35,335 bases of DNA from Nemertoderma westbladi (Eukaryota; Xenacoelomorpha; Nemertodermatida; Nemertodermatidae), in the NCBI GenBank assembly GCA_032718475.1, contig JAUCBJ010007188.1, positions 1 through 35,335 on the forward strand. The letters are read 5' to 3'. Positions 9,673-19,235 of this stretch are shown here, piece after piece. The notes beneath the pieces are model-generated. The model was not told where the DNA came from. It did no database searches and saw only the letters and a list, made by a program, of their open reading frames with translations. Position numbers and translations under genes: made by a program. Numbering within the stretch: position 1 is the stretch's first letter; every line of letters begins with the position of its first letter.

Positions 9673-10450
9673 CAAATACATATAATAAAAACAATTCGGA
9701 ATAAAAAAATAAAACATCTCTAGGTCTACTAATTAAATTGTTAAAATAAATATATCAATTAATGAAATGAACAACAATAACAGTGTACAAATCATCCAAA
9801 TAACTGATTAAAGGACCTGAACTGATTTTACAATAGCGATGAGTTGTGCACGTTCAAAACCGCGTAAAGACTGTAAAAATTTCACACCGGTGTCTTTAAC
9901 AAGTCACTTTAGACGTTAGCTCTTAAGCAAACCCAGCGGAGATCTTGGGAGTTGTTCTGGCGCCCTCCCTGTCTTATAGGTAACAGCCAAGAGAGAGGAG
10001 CCTTCGAGTTGCCTTATGTCTCGTCTTCCGAATTCATATTTCACGTCCACTGATAACTTAACTTATATTTTACATAGTTTGATCCTTAACTCCTTGCATA
10101 CGTAGTAATATACCGCTAAGTTTTTTTACTTAAGCTCTATGATTCTTTGATTCATCAAGCTATTACTTCGATCCTTCATCAATTTTGCAGTCATGGACCC
10201 CACACGATTTTTACGTAATCGGAATTCTATGTTTGCTTCCTATGAGGTTCTATTTCCCAGATAATTTTTTCAATTCGTAGCAAAGTTTGTGCTTCATTGG
10301 CAGCAAGAAAATTAATTAGACCAAGTTTTATTCGCCAGGGGAATAATTAGAGTTAATTTTAAAATATTTTCGGAATATAACCGCTGCTGGGTCCACTTGT
10401 TTCATGTTTTGTCGTAGGACAGTCTCTAATTATAAGGACAGCTTTTCAGT
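9673..10450. other. AT-rich spacer, no gene seen
   Basis: About 780 bases with no convincing open frame, RNA gene or repeat. A TGGCGCC motif lies near 9960 but has no LTR beside it. Confidence 0.6.
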
Positions 10451-10472
10451 ATTTCAGTACATAATAATCTTC

Positions 10473-10478
10473 TTTATT
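10473..10478 (-). terminator. AATAAA polyadenylation signal for the LINE transcript
   Basis: AATAAA on the minus strand, about 125 bases past the ORF2 stop, inside AT-rich 3' sequence and in the expected orientation. Confidence 0.5.
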
Positions 10479-10603
10479 TCAGCATATTGCAGCCATATGG
10501 TACAGTAAAAGATAAGATATATATTAATATTTAGCACATAGTATTATAGTATAGTAAAATTTAATTAGGACGTAAAATAAAATAAGTTAAATTAGTAATT
10601 GGA

Positions 10604-13600
10604 CTATCTACATAATGTTATGAAGTTACTATATAATACTGAGACTGGGCGACACACCAAGCGAACAGTAGAGATAATTGAGTTTATAGATTTATCAACA
10701 CGTATATGCAAACTACATAGAGCATGTCTATGTATTTCAATAAGTGATTTAATACCTAGATTAACAAGCATAGCACTGGCGCTGTTAGGCAAACCAGTTT
10801 CAACATTAAATAAAGGTAAACGAAATAAATTTCTGACTGTTTTGTTTATGGCGGTATGCAACTTATTAAAAACAGATTTCGTATAATATATTTTAGACCA
10901 GAGAGCATTACAATAAATAGTTGAGCAATATGTAGTATAAAGAAGTAACTTGATATGATTCGAGCAATTGGCAAACTTACGTATTAACATGTTAGCCCGT
11001 CCATAAAAACGACGCGTCTGTGCACCAATATCGAGGTCATCAGAAAAATCACTTGATATAATATGTCCTAAATACTTAAAGCTCTCCACGACTTTAAGTG
11101 GTTTTCCGTCCAAGATTATCGACGCGAAATCAAAATGTTTTCGCATCTTACTGCGCATAAAAACGCACTTTGATTTAGCACCATTAAATTTCATACCGTT
11201 AGCAGATGCAAACTTGCTACAAATGTCAATGAGCTCTTGTAGAGCAATAGGTGTAGAGGCAATGATACAGATATCATCAGCATATATTAAATGGTTAATG
11301 CACATATCGTTTAAGGAACATCCAAGTTCAGATTTACAAAGATCAATACTTAGTTGATTAATAAACAAATTAAAAAATTTAGGGCTAAGCGGGCTACCCT
11401 GTCTGACTCCATTGGAGCATGTGAATGGTAAGGATTTAAAACCGTTCCATAGCACGATCATGGTTTGATTTGAATACATGAAGATAATAACCCTAATAAT
11501 AAAAAACGGTACTTTACGTTCAAATAATCTAGAAAATAATTTAGAATGATCTACATTGTCGAATGCTTTGGAAGCATCTAAGAAGGATATATACAAATTA
11601 GAACCATTAATTAAGTAATAATTAATAATCTCTTTTAGCGTATAGACACAAAGTTCAGTCCCTAGTTTGTCTTTGAAACCGAATTGGTTATCTGTTGTAG
11701 CCAGTAAGCAATCAATTCGCCTTAAAATGAACAATTCGTATATTTTACATATTATATTTGAAACCGCAATAGGACGGTAATTACTCTTGTCTGTAGTATC
11801 ACCGGTTTTATCTTTAATTACCGGTGATATATAAGACGATATCATACTAGGAGATAAAAAACCATGAATATTAAAACCGGTAAAAATTAATGAAAAAAGC
11901 ACCATAATCCGTTTACTGGCATAAAAAATATGTTCCGCGGTTAGGTTGTCAGGACCGGACGCTTTATTTCTATCCAACTTCCGAATGAGCTCAGCAATTT
12001 CGTTTGGCGAAACTACCATATCCTCGGAAAAGAGAATCTCTTTTAAGTACACTGCCTCAGCTATCGGTGGAGGTACTGAAGGGTGCACATGCGGATCGGA
12101 ATTAGGTATCGTTGGGGGCACCGTAGGGGGCACCAGCGATGGTGTGGTAACCGTCGGAGACACCGAAGGGGGCTCCGATGTCGAAGTGGGCAGCCAGGTG
12201 GGAACCGCACCCAGCGGATTCGCCCAGGTTGAGGTTGGTATCGAAGCCGAAGTGGGCGCAGGCGGGGGCACTGAACCCGATGGGGGCGTCCCGGTGGGCA
12301 CCGAAGTCGAGGGGGGCGCCCAGGTGGGTTCTGAATCCGCAGGGGGCGCCCAGGTGGGCACCGAAGCCGCAGGGGGCGCCCAGGTGGGCACCGAAGCCGC
12401 AGGGGGCGCCCAGGTGGGCACCGAAGCCGCAGGGGGCTCCCAGGTGGGCACCGAAGCCGCAGGGGGCGCCGAGGTGGGAAGCGAAGTCGAGGGGGGCACC
12501 CAGGTGGGCACCGAAGCCGCAGGGGGCGCCCAGGTGGGCACCGAAGCCGCAGGGGGCGCCCAGGTGGGCACCGAAGCCGCAGGGGGCGCCCAGGTGGGCA
12601 CCGAAGCCGCAGGGGGCGCCGAGGTGGGAAGCGAAGTCGAGGGGGGCACCCAGGTGGGCACCGAAGCTGCAGGGGGCATCCAGGTGGGCACCGAAGCCGC
12701 AGGGGGCGCGGGCACCGGAGTTGTTGCCGAATTAAATATAGTGCGATAATGGAGTTCCCACATGTTAGCAATGTTCTGAGTGCCAGATGCTCCACCGATT
12801 GTAGTCGCTGGAGGGGACTTTATCGTGTTGTCCTTCTTGACATTTTGCCAGAACTTATAACAGTTTTTATCCAATAGGCCTTCCGCTAACTTATCGCAGC
12901 GAATTGTTTCGGAGGTACGTTTAATAAGGCGCAGCTGACGTTTAAATTGTGCCCTCGTTGAGCACATTAAGTGGAACAGTGGGCCGTTCCGGGGGCTACC
13001 GTTCGCACGCCAGTCGAGGAAACTACAGCGGGCCATGCGATGGAGGTGGCTCACCTGGTCATTCCACCCAGGAACAGATGTTTGGGTTGGACTACAGGCA
13101 GGTTTCGGGATACTAACTGGGATATTACCCGTTACTGATGAATGTAGAGCAGACACAACTCCATTATATAACGAGTTTAACTCACCCTTATGAGTTGGAT
13201 TATTGCAAGATGGGTCCCTACAGGATAGGGCTTCATGTGGTATAATAATTTTAGCCAGTTCGGTGTCGGTAGAAGCTGAGTAGCAGCCGAGTTTAAACGC
13301 TGATGCTGAGTTCCAGAGTGGTCGAGTAAATGGAATCGGAATCGACGGCTCCAGTTTGTCCAGGGGGATGATACGTTCACAGTTTATTTCAACACACATT
13401 GGTAAATGGTCATCGAATACTAGTGAGTAGTTTATTACTATATCTGTTATTCTATGTTTCATCGACCCGGTGCAGACGCAGTGATCCAGCCATGAAGTAG
13501 ATCCTTGGGCTGCTCCAACGAAGGTAAATGATTCCGAGGGTAACATGAGTGTGTCCAGTATCATGAGACCTGACTCCATACAGGTATTAGAGAGCTCACG

Positions 13601-14092
13601 AAAAAATGGACGACTTGGGTGAGCGTTGAGATCCCCTAGTATGCATACATTATTGTTATCTAGAGTCTCCGCAATGGTAACTATCTTGGCTAAATAATCG
13701 AGATAATCGTCAGCGTTATCGGCACACTCATAAGGTAAGTATGCATTAATTATATAAAACTCCTCACCGGTACCAGGCGGAGTAACTTTAATTATCATTA
13801 GACGAGGGTCAGATTTATCAACAATTTCAATACAATCATCACCGAAGCTTTTATTCCATAGGACTCCGAGGCCACCGTGTGGCCTTCCGATAAGGATATC
13901 GGATTCCAAGTCAACAGGAGAGGAGCCTCGCCCGTAATGATTAATGGATAGCGTATCGAGAATCCCCAAGTCCTGTTTGGTAAGGAGAGTTTCTTGTAAT
14001 AAAATTATATCGTTAGCCTTCGCGAGTTCAGAAATCACGTATCTACTTGATAGAGTCCGAACGGAGTTTGCGTTATAGGTCGCGATTCGCAT
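10604..14092 (-). CDS. LINE ORF2: APE endonuclease - Pro-rich repeat linker - reverse transcriptase
   Basis: 1162 residues starting with [14 protein letters not shown] at ATG 14092, the usual start of an endonuclease domain (about 1-240; motifs [21 protein letters not shown]). Residues about 458-677 are a proline-rich tandem repeat with the unit (V/A)PPAASVPTW. The reverse transcriptase follows (about 690-1010): [48 protein letters not shown], and catalytic YADD at about 937-940 (11273-11284). No RNase H domain is seen. The product would nick target DNA and reverse-transcribe its own RNA at the nick. At 1162 residues it is longer than the usual 900-1000, and the repeat explains the excess. 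No stop or frameshift interrupts it. It follows ORF1 in the same frame, separated by TAA TCA. Activity cannot be judged from sequence alone. Confidence 0.93.
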   Translation of the reverse strand: MRIATYNANSVRTLSSRYVISELAKANDIILLQETLLTKQDLGILDTLSINHYGRGSSPVDLESDILIGRPHGGLGVLWNKSFGDDCIEIVDKSDPRLMIIKVTPPGTGEEFYIINAYLPYECADNADDYLDYLAKIVTIAETLDNNNVCILGDLNAHPSRPFFRELSNTCMESGLMILDTLMLPSESFTFVGAAQGSTSWLDHCVCTGSMKHRITDIVINYSLVFDDHLPMCVEINCERIIPLDKLEPSIPIPFTRPLWNSASAFKLGCYSASTDTELAKIIIPHEALSCRDPSCNNPTHKGELNSLYNGVVSALHSSVTGNIPVSIPKPACSPTQTSVPGWNDQVSHLHRMARCSFLDWRANGSPRNGPLFHLMCSTRAQFKRQLRLIKRTSETIRCDKLAEGLLDKNCYKFWQNVKKDNTIKSPPATTIGGASGTQNIANMWELHYRTIFNSATTPVPAPPAASVPTWMPPAASVPTWVPPSTSLPTSAPPAASVPTWAPPAASVPTWAPPAASVPTWAPPAASVPTWVPPSTSLPTSAPPAASVPTWEPPAASVPTWAPPAASVPTWAPPAASVPTWAPPADSEPTWAPPSTSVPTGTPPSGSVPPPAPTSASIPTSTWANPLGAVPTWLPTSTSEPPSVSPTVTTPSLVPPTVPPTIPNSDPHVHPSVPPPIAEAVYLKEILFSEDMVVSPNEIAELIRKLDRNKASGPDNLTAEHIFYASKRIMVLFSLIFTGFNIHGFLSPSMISSYISPVIKDKTGDTTDKSNYRPIAVSNIICKIYELFILRRIDCLLATTDNQFGFKDKLGTELCVYTLKEIINYYLINGSNLYISFLDASKAFDNVDHSKLFSRLFERKVPFFIIRVIIFMYSNQTMIVLWNGFKSLPFTCSNGVRQGSPLSPKFFNLFINQLSIDLCKSELGCSLNDMCINHLIYADDICIIASTPIALQELIDICSKFASANGMKFNGAKSKCVFMRSKMRKHFDFASIILDGKPLKVVESFKYLGHIISSDFSDDLDIGAQTRRFYGRANMLIRKFANCSNHIKLLLYTTYCSTIYCNALWSKIYYTKSVFNKLHTAINKTVRNLFRLPLFNVETGLPNSASAMLVNLGIKSLIEIHRHALCSLHIRVDKSINSIISTVRLVCRPVSVLYSNFITLCR
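12061..12720. repeat. 30-bp GC-rich minisatellite with 150-bp higher-order period, inside ORF2
   Basis: The plus-strand unit is CAGGTGGGCACCGAAGCCGC followed by AGGGGGCGCC (30 bases). About 18 clear units span 12180-12720 and fade into degenerate units toward 12061. Variant units (GGTGGGAAGCGAAGTCGAGG) recur exactly 150 bases apart at 12471 and 12621, giving a five-unit higher-order repeat. All indels have kept the ORF2 frame open. The GC content contrasts sharply with the AT-rich LINE around it. Confidence 0.95.
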
Positions 14093-14095
14093 TGA

Positions 14096-15187
14096 TTATT
14101 GAGTGTTAGATGCTTCGCCAGCGACCCCAGCAGTAGACAAAGATATCGGCGGAAGCTTGGCAGGGACGGAAGGATTTCTGTGGCCGCCAGTCCATTCTCG
14201 GATAACCATGCCGGATGGCCACTTCCCGCAATTACCTTCATCCTTTAGAATTGCTGCGGTTTCATGCGAGCAGCCAAGCTTGAACGATTTATACTCGGTG
14301 GCCCTTGTCTGCACTTCATCACAGGTTACATCAACCTCGAATGCAGATTTAACGAATTGACACAGTCGTTCAGTTGATTCACCTAAGTCCAAACGGGAAA
14401 CGAAAATGTAGGATCGACGGGGTACCGATTTAAGCCCCGATGTAGTACCGGTGCCTATAACTGCCTTTGGACGGTGTGGCTGGGGCTGGGGGCGAGAGGT
14501 GAAACGTAGAGGTCGACCATTACGGCCAACTGTTGTCATCCCGTCGTCAGTACCCGTGTCTTCCACCGTTATAATTTCCTGAGTGTCATCGATCGGTGCT
14601 GGTTGGTGTGCAGGTGCTCCATTCGATAGATCTCGGTTTACCATCTTAACTTGTTTCGGCGGCTGCCGCCTGTTACGTGATTGATTCGAACTGGAATCGG
14701 GGCCAAGCGAGGTCTGGTTGCCAACGGGAGCCGGAGTTGAAACCTCGGCAAAGGAACGGGAACTAACCATCACTTTATTGCCATGCTCAAGGCAGGCAAC
14801 GCGGTCTTTGAGCGCCCCCATTTCCTGCACTAGCTGCGATAAGGTAGAAGCTGCTGGGTTAACTGGCGGCAGAAGAGTAAAGTCCTCCACTACAAATTGA
14901 GGGCGAGGATCGAGGTTCTTAAATGCTTGGAGTTCAAAAATCGAGAGGATATCGCAAATATATTTTTTGCGCTTATTATCACCATTGTATTTCGTAGCAA
15001 ATTTCTTAGTCACATCTCTATCGGAAATGAGTGATAGAACGGATGATCTCGCGTTTTCGATGTCCGGCGTTTTAAACGAGGGCCAGCAGGTCATGGAGTC
15101 GACAACATCGTCAAAAACAGCGCCTTTATGTACTCTCTGCCAAGCAAAGCAGAGGACATGGTCAAGGATTACATTGCTCTCCCCCAT
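14096..15187 (-). CDS. LINE ORF1 (RNA-binding / chaperone-type protein)
   Basis: I placed the start at ATG 15187 (MGESNVILDHVLCFAWQRV), the first ATG in the frame. The frame is open a little further to a TAG near 15229 and could begin at a non-ATG codon. The product is about 363 residues. The middle (about 115-150) has a leucine-patterned segment, LVQEMGALKDRVACLEHG, that could be a short coiled coil. A Ser/Pro/Gln-rich linker follows. The C-terminal part (about 255-345, RRSYIFVSRLDLGESTERLC onward) matches the pattern of the RRM-like domain near the end of ORF1 proteins of CR1-type LINEs. No CCHC knuckle is seen. It ends at TAA 14096-14098, in frame with ORF2 and only one codon before the ORF2 ATG. 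The inferred role is binding LINE RNA in a ribonucleoprotein. Confidence 0.8.
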   Translation of the reverse strand: MGESNVILDHVLCFAWQRVHKGAVFDDVVDSMTCWPSFKTPDIENARSSVLSLISDRDVTKKFATKYNGDNKRKKYICDILSIFELQAFKNLDPRPQFVVEDFTLLPPVNPAASTLSQLVQEMGALKDRVACLEHGNKVMVSSRSFAEVSTPAPVGNQTSLGPDSSSNQSRNRRQPPKQVKMVNRDLSNGAPAHQPAPIDDTQEIITVEDTGTDDGMTTVGRNGRPLRFTSRPQPQPHRPKAVIGTGTTSGLKSVPRRSYIFVSRLDLGESTERLCQFVKSAFEVDVTCDEVQTRATEYKSFKLGCSHETAAILKDEGNCGKWPSGMVIREWTGGHRNPSVPAKLPPISLSTAGVAGEASNTQ

Positions 15188-15229
15188 CGAAGCGAACTGG
15201 CTTAAGTGTGCCAGATCGATCAATAGCTA

Positions 15230-15589
15230 GTAGACCGGCAAACACCAAAATAGTCAATACAGCAATGCAATTACTCAATATGATATGCGGTACAGTACAG
15301 CAGTACAGCAGTACAGCAGTAACAATATTATAGAAGTCAACATACTGAGTCAGATCTGTATGTTGGCAGCCTTTAACCTTCTAGAGGCCGCTCTGAGACT
15401 GAGCGATAAAATTTGTTTTTTCCATGATAGGTTGTTGTATTATAATGAAATTAGATCTGAAAATAAGTTTTAGAAAATTTCATCAAGGTATAGCCGAGAT
15501 ATGGTATGGGAACAAAATGGGAACTTGGCCACTAAAGGGGCAATATGAAAAAATAATTTATAAAATTGTTCAGATTTAATCACTATAAT
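15230..15589. other. Spacer with a short CAGTACAG microsatellite
   Basis: No gene seen. A small tandem array of CAGTACAG lies at about 15291-15322, just 5' of the LINE. Confidence 0.6.
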
Positions 15590-15748
15590 ATAACTATAAT
15601 AACACCTATATAATATATATATACATAAATATATGTAATATATATCTATATATATAATATATATATATATATTATATAATAATAATATATTATATTTATA
15701 TATATATTTAATATATATATATATTTAATATATACATATATATATATT
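15590..15748. repeat. AT-dinucleotide-rich microsatellite
   Basis: About 160 bases of TATATA/AATATA-type sequence, largely self-complementary. Confidence 0.85.
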
Positions 15749-15820
15749 GGTGGTTTATATACCAAACAACCCAAGGTTTCATGATCATGCATAACCCACA
15801 GTTTAATTATGGTCAAAATA

Positions 15821-15896
15821 AACGCTGGTTTCTCAAAATAACCGTAGTTTAAATTTACCCCGAATTGAACCACGGTTATTTTTGAGAACCAGCGTT
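15821..15896. repeat. 30-bp inverted repeat (hairpin / MITE-like)
   Basis: 15821-15850 and 15867-15896 are reverse complements over 30 bases, apart from two mismatches and a compensating 1-bp shift. The loop is 16 bases. The arm reads AACGCTGGTTTCTCAAAATA and onward. It could be a small foldback element or the core of a MITE. No target duplication was recognised. Confidence 0.8.
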
Positions 15897-16123
15897 TTTT
15901 TTAAGGAATAACCCCCGTTTCGTTTTTTCAGTGTAGTAGCATTTCAACCGCAAATCTTGTTTCATTCGTTGTTTGATTCGAATCATGTTTCGTTAAAGGG
16001 CGACTGTAAATTTTAAAATTTTTCGAAAAAACAAATGTTTAGCCATATTTTAACAGCCCATACTGTATAAAATCAAAATATTTTAATTTCAGTAGAAATT
16101 GTAAACATTTAAAAAATTATTCA

Positions 16124-16147
16124 GGGGGGGGGGGGGGGGGGGGGGGG
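16124..16147. repeat. Homopolymer of 24 G
   Basis: An uninterrupted G run in an otherwise AT-rich spacer. The true length is uncertain in any sequencing method. Confidence 0.9.
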
Positions 16148-16212
16148 TAGGCCTACTCCGACCGTATGCCTATGTTTAGAATAATACTTAATATAAGTTA
16201 AATTAAACTTAC

Positions 16213-16477
16213 ATTGGCTTCCACCGCGTGTAGACGGAGGGTCTGATGGACAGCGTTGCTTCCCGATTGATCGACGGGAAGTTCAAGGTTGGTGACCAGC
16301 GCCACCTAGTTCCAACTCTCCACCAGCGCAGCGTCCATGTTCGCGGCATCTATTCTATCCCTTGCAGTAGATGTTCCACGCCCATTGGGCAGGTTGCATT
16401 GTTATGTCGCTTCTTGCCATAGCGACATTGACAGTATGAATAAACACAAACTTGCTTGCGTTTTGGCATAACGGTAT
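16213..16477 (-). other. Possible internal exon encoding a small Cys-rich peptide
   Basis: On the minus strand a pyrimidine-rich tract ending TTTTTTATAG precedes 16477, and a consensus donor CCAAT|GTAAGTTT follows 16213. Together they frame a 265-base, GC-richer island in AT-rich DNA. An ATG at 16469 opens 39 codons (MPKRKQVCVYSYCQCRYGKK onward, four Cys) to TAG at 16350-16352. The same frame then stays open to the donor. The island could be an exon of an unseen gene, a decayed one, or part of a transposon. No family is recognised. Confidence 0.3.
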
Positions 16478-17047
16478 CTATAAAAAATAAATAAATTAGT
16501 TAACTACCAGACTACCACCGGTACCGAGCGAACAAGATACACTATCATGCCTATGTCCCTACATATTTAATTATTAGTTTTAATTTTTATTATATAGTAT
16601 TAGTTTATTTAATGAATTATTATTAATTACAATATACTGCTCCATACTAATAGCCTAAGAGAGCGGCAATGCCGGTAGCAATTTCCACGGACATAAAAAG
16701 ACAAAATCACCGGATATAATAAATTAATTCAACGGACAAAAAAATATGCGGATCCTTTGACCATCAGTGAATAACTATTATTATTATTATTTATTATTAT
16801 TACACCCATAGTCAAAAATCGCACATATGAAATTTATTTCAAATAAAATAGATCATTAGATAAAAATATATACAGTAAGTAGTGGGGGAGGAGACTAACC
16901 AGGCCCGTGCACTTACGGTTAGCCATTCCATTATTTAAGTTAATTAATTTGTATACTAATCGTTATAAGTACCCGGTACATGTAAAAGTAACTAAAAAGT
17001 ATTAAATAATTAAACGTTTCCCTGATAAAAATATTTTTCTAAAAAAT
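16478..17047. other. AT-rich spacer, no gene seen
   Basis: No convincing frame. Before the LTR element inserted, this DNA was directly joined to the sequence now at 28934, so it may include the 3' end of the CR1-like LINE. Confidence 0.5.
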
Positions 17048-17052
17048 ATTGT
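17048..17052. repeat. Target site duplication ATTGT (left)
   Basis: ATTGT directly before the 5' LTR. The same five bases follow the 3' LTR at 28929-28933. Five bases fits integrase-mediated insertion of BEL/Pao elements. Confidence 0.93.
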
Positions 17053-18322
17053 TGTAAAAGCTTCTGTGGGATATAACTGGCCCCTTTGCTTCGCAATCCA
17101 GTTTCCCCCCAGGCGCTGGAATACTCTAAAAAAGGTTCTCTAACTGTATATATATTCCCCTCGCCCGCAAGGTACCGTTACAGGTGTTTTAACGGACATA
17201 AAAGTCATTCTGCTATATACGTGTTTTAGCGGACATGGTAAGGCAAAAAACCCGCAATACGGCAAATACTTTTACACAGCTTAGCCGTGATGATTCAGAT
17301 TACGACATCCAGCAGCTGGTTGCTTAAATGGAAACAGCCATTGGACGCATGGTTCTTTGTTTGGCTTCAGCCAATCAGAGCGATTCTCTCTGTCGATGTG
17401 GAGCTTTGAGCCGATCATACTGGGATTGTTCAGTCTTACAGTTTTTTACTGATACTTTGTTGTTATTGCTGTCTAAGCCAGAAACAACGGCTCTAGAAAG
17501 AAACATTAGTAGGCTTAAGATTATAGAGCGTATGACTGTTATCAATTCACATATCAATTCACGGTTCATCACAACTCACATATCGGTCCATATCAGTGCA
17601 TATCATATCTTAACCTACCGTCTTAATGTTTTACTGTTGTCATATCTTATATCAGTGGATTGAATATTATTTGGAGAACATTTATAAAGAACCCAAATTT
17701 CCCAATTTTCTTGATACACTACAGGTTAGAGAGGCGGGTTATATATATAGCGATTGCGACTTATATTATTGTGGTGTGTATTGAATTTAATGCTATTTGA
17801 TAAGCCCTACATGAGTCCGTTGCTATTCTCTTTATATATGATAAAATTCATTGACGGTCGGCAAATTAGTGAGCAGTATTGTGCGTTACCGGTAGTGTGC
17901 ATGATTGTGGCTGATAACTAAGCATTTCCTAAAGAATGCGCCTCATACGTGAATCATAAGCCTTACCGACTTACCGTTGTGATTAGTATAAGTCATATCT
18001 CTGTTTACTTAGATAGAGCGCCACGTCCTAAAAGGAACTGTTAATATTTCCCGGAAGTGAATAATATTAGTCAGAAATTAATTATTAACGATCAATCGAA
18101 TAATACAATACCGTAAGCTTCACTGCAATAATAATCTAAGCCGACAGAATCCAGCCTCCCGGGATTATCCAGCGGGTGAATGGACGCGCACTAGGCTGGC
18201 TTCTGCTAATGTTGTGTTTATTGGTATTAAATATTTGTCATCTTCTAAAGTATATTGATAAACCAAAAGACATATAAATTTTGGCAGGTTAAACTGCTAA
18301 AGGTCTTCCAAAAGCGCGTACA
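17053..18322 (+). repeat. 5' LTR (1270 bp)
   Basis: Starts TGTAAAAGCTTC and ends GCGCGTACA. It matches the 3' LTR with three substitutions, each G here and A there. A TATATATA stretch at about 17149-17157 may be the promoter. A 111-codon open frame (17328-17663) is intact in both LTRs with one residue changed. LTRs this young stay open by chance, so I do not call it a gene. The block ATGACTGTTAT at 17532-17542 is complementary to the first 11 bases after the LTR. Confidence 0.95.
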
Positions 18323-18333
18323 ATAACAGTCAT
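18323..18333 (+). promoter_or_regulatory. Primer-binding-site position; 11-nt complement to the LTR
   Basis: The primer site of an LTR element begins at the first base after the 5' LTR. Here it reads ATAACAGTCAT, which does not start TGG as a site for a tRNA 3' end would. It is the exact reverse complement of ATGACTGTTAT at 17532-17542 (and 28138-28148) within the LTRs. This arrangement resembles the self-priming of Tf1-type elements. Confidence 0.45.
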
Positions 18334-18335
18334 TG

Positions 18336-18360
18336 ACTTTATTGCAGTAAGCAATAAAGT
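18336..18360 (+). other. Perfect 10-bp hairpin just after the primer site, containing AATAAA
   Basis: ACTTTATTGC (18336-18345), loop AGTAA, GCAATAAAGT (18351-18360). It begins 13 bases after the LTR. The 3' arm holds an AATAAA. It may help present the primer site or act in RNA packaging. Its role is inferred only. Confidence 0.6.
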
Positions 18361-18362
18361 TG

Positions 18363-18485
18363 AAAGTACCGGTCAACCGGTAAACCTGAACCGGTACTTC
18401 TGTAGGTCAGTAGGTCCAACTGTCAGAACCGGTACTTCTGTAGGTCTGTAGGCCCAACTGTCCTAACCGGTACTTCCAGTATAAG
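18363..18485 (+). repeat. ACCGGTACTTCTGTAGG tandem units in the leader
   Basis: About 50-bp units built on AACCGGTACTTCTGTAGGTC, then GTAGG(T/C)CCAACTGTC, repeated two to three times. Confidence 0.75.
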
Positions 18486-18656
18486 TACATTAGTATTATT
18501 TCGATTGTGATCTATAGTATATTGTAGGCTACCAGAGGAATAGGGATTGATCACCCCTCATTCTTTTGTATAGTTTACTTATTTCTGTCAGTTTTATTTC
18601 CTAGTAAGTTAATATTGAGCTGAAGACGTGTAAGTCTGCTCAGATTGTTCAGATAA

Positions 18657-19235
18657 TTGTAGGCCAGACTGTTGTCGGATTGTTGTTGAGTTTGGAGAGA
18701 TTACGGCGTGTGTAGAGTTTGTCTGATAGAGTGCCGTTAGTAAGTTGGGGCAGCCATATGCTGCAAGGTCAATCCCCTCTTAAAGAATAAGTCGTACTAC
18801 CGTGTTAGAACGCATACTAACTAACTATTTCAGAATCTGCATATACTGTAGTTTATTTAGGCTTGATCGTAGTCTGCCAGCGTTTTAGCCTGTGTTTGTT
18901 TGTGTGGTCTGTTCAGGTACCGTAATAGTTATTACTCAGATATTTTGTAGGCTGGATTGTTGTCTAGCTATTATTAGGTCTGAAGAGATTGCTGCGTGTG
19001 TAGAGTTTGTCTGATAAAGCTCCGTTAGTAAGTTGGGGCAGCCATAGCGGTAAGGTCAATCCCCTCTTAAAGAATAAGTCGTACTACCATGTTAGAACGC
19101 ATACTAACTAACTATTTCAGAATATACACGTACGGTAGTTTATTTAGGCTTGGTGGTAGTCTGCCAGCGTTTTGGTTTGTATTTGTTTGAGTATTCTGTA
19201 CGGGTAGCGTAATATTTATTATTCAGAGTTTATGC
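18657..19235 (+). repeat. 288-bp tandem repeat in the leader, each unit with a splice-acceptor-like motif
   Basis: Units start at 18657 and 18945 (TTGTAGGC...). They share TAAGTTGGGGCAGCCATA, GGTCAATCCCCTCTTAAAGA and TACTAACTAACTATTTCAG. The last motif combines a branch-point-like TACTAAC with a pyrimidine-rich tract and AG, as at an intron 3' end. The rest of the leader (18486-18656 and 19236-20160) has no gene that I can see. Confidence 0.85.

Larger units (their letters stand above)
10450..15229 (-). mobile_element. APE-type LINE (non-LTR retrotransposon), nearly intact
   Basis: Two long minus-strand genes, ORF1 and ORF2, followed by a short AT-rich 3' region with a polyadenylation signal. 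ORF2 has an N-terminal exonuclease-endonuclease-phosphatase (APE-like) endonuclease and a reverse transcriptase with a YADD box. The ends are approximate: no poly(A) tail, terminal microsatellite or target duplication is obvious. Both frames are open, so the copy may be young. The clade (CR1, Jockey or relatives) cannot be settled by eye. Confidence 0.85.

Noticed and set aside
11946-12795. Long frames on both strands across the 30-bp repeat
   Set aside because: Shadows of the GC-rich minisatellite. The real frame is LINE ORF2 on the minus strand, which continues into catalytic domains on both sides.
17328-17663. 111-codon frame inside the LTR, present in both LTRs
   Set aside because: The two LTRs are nearly identical, so conservation is automatic. 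No motif or start context supports it.
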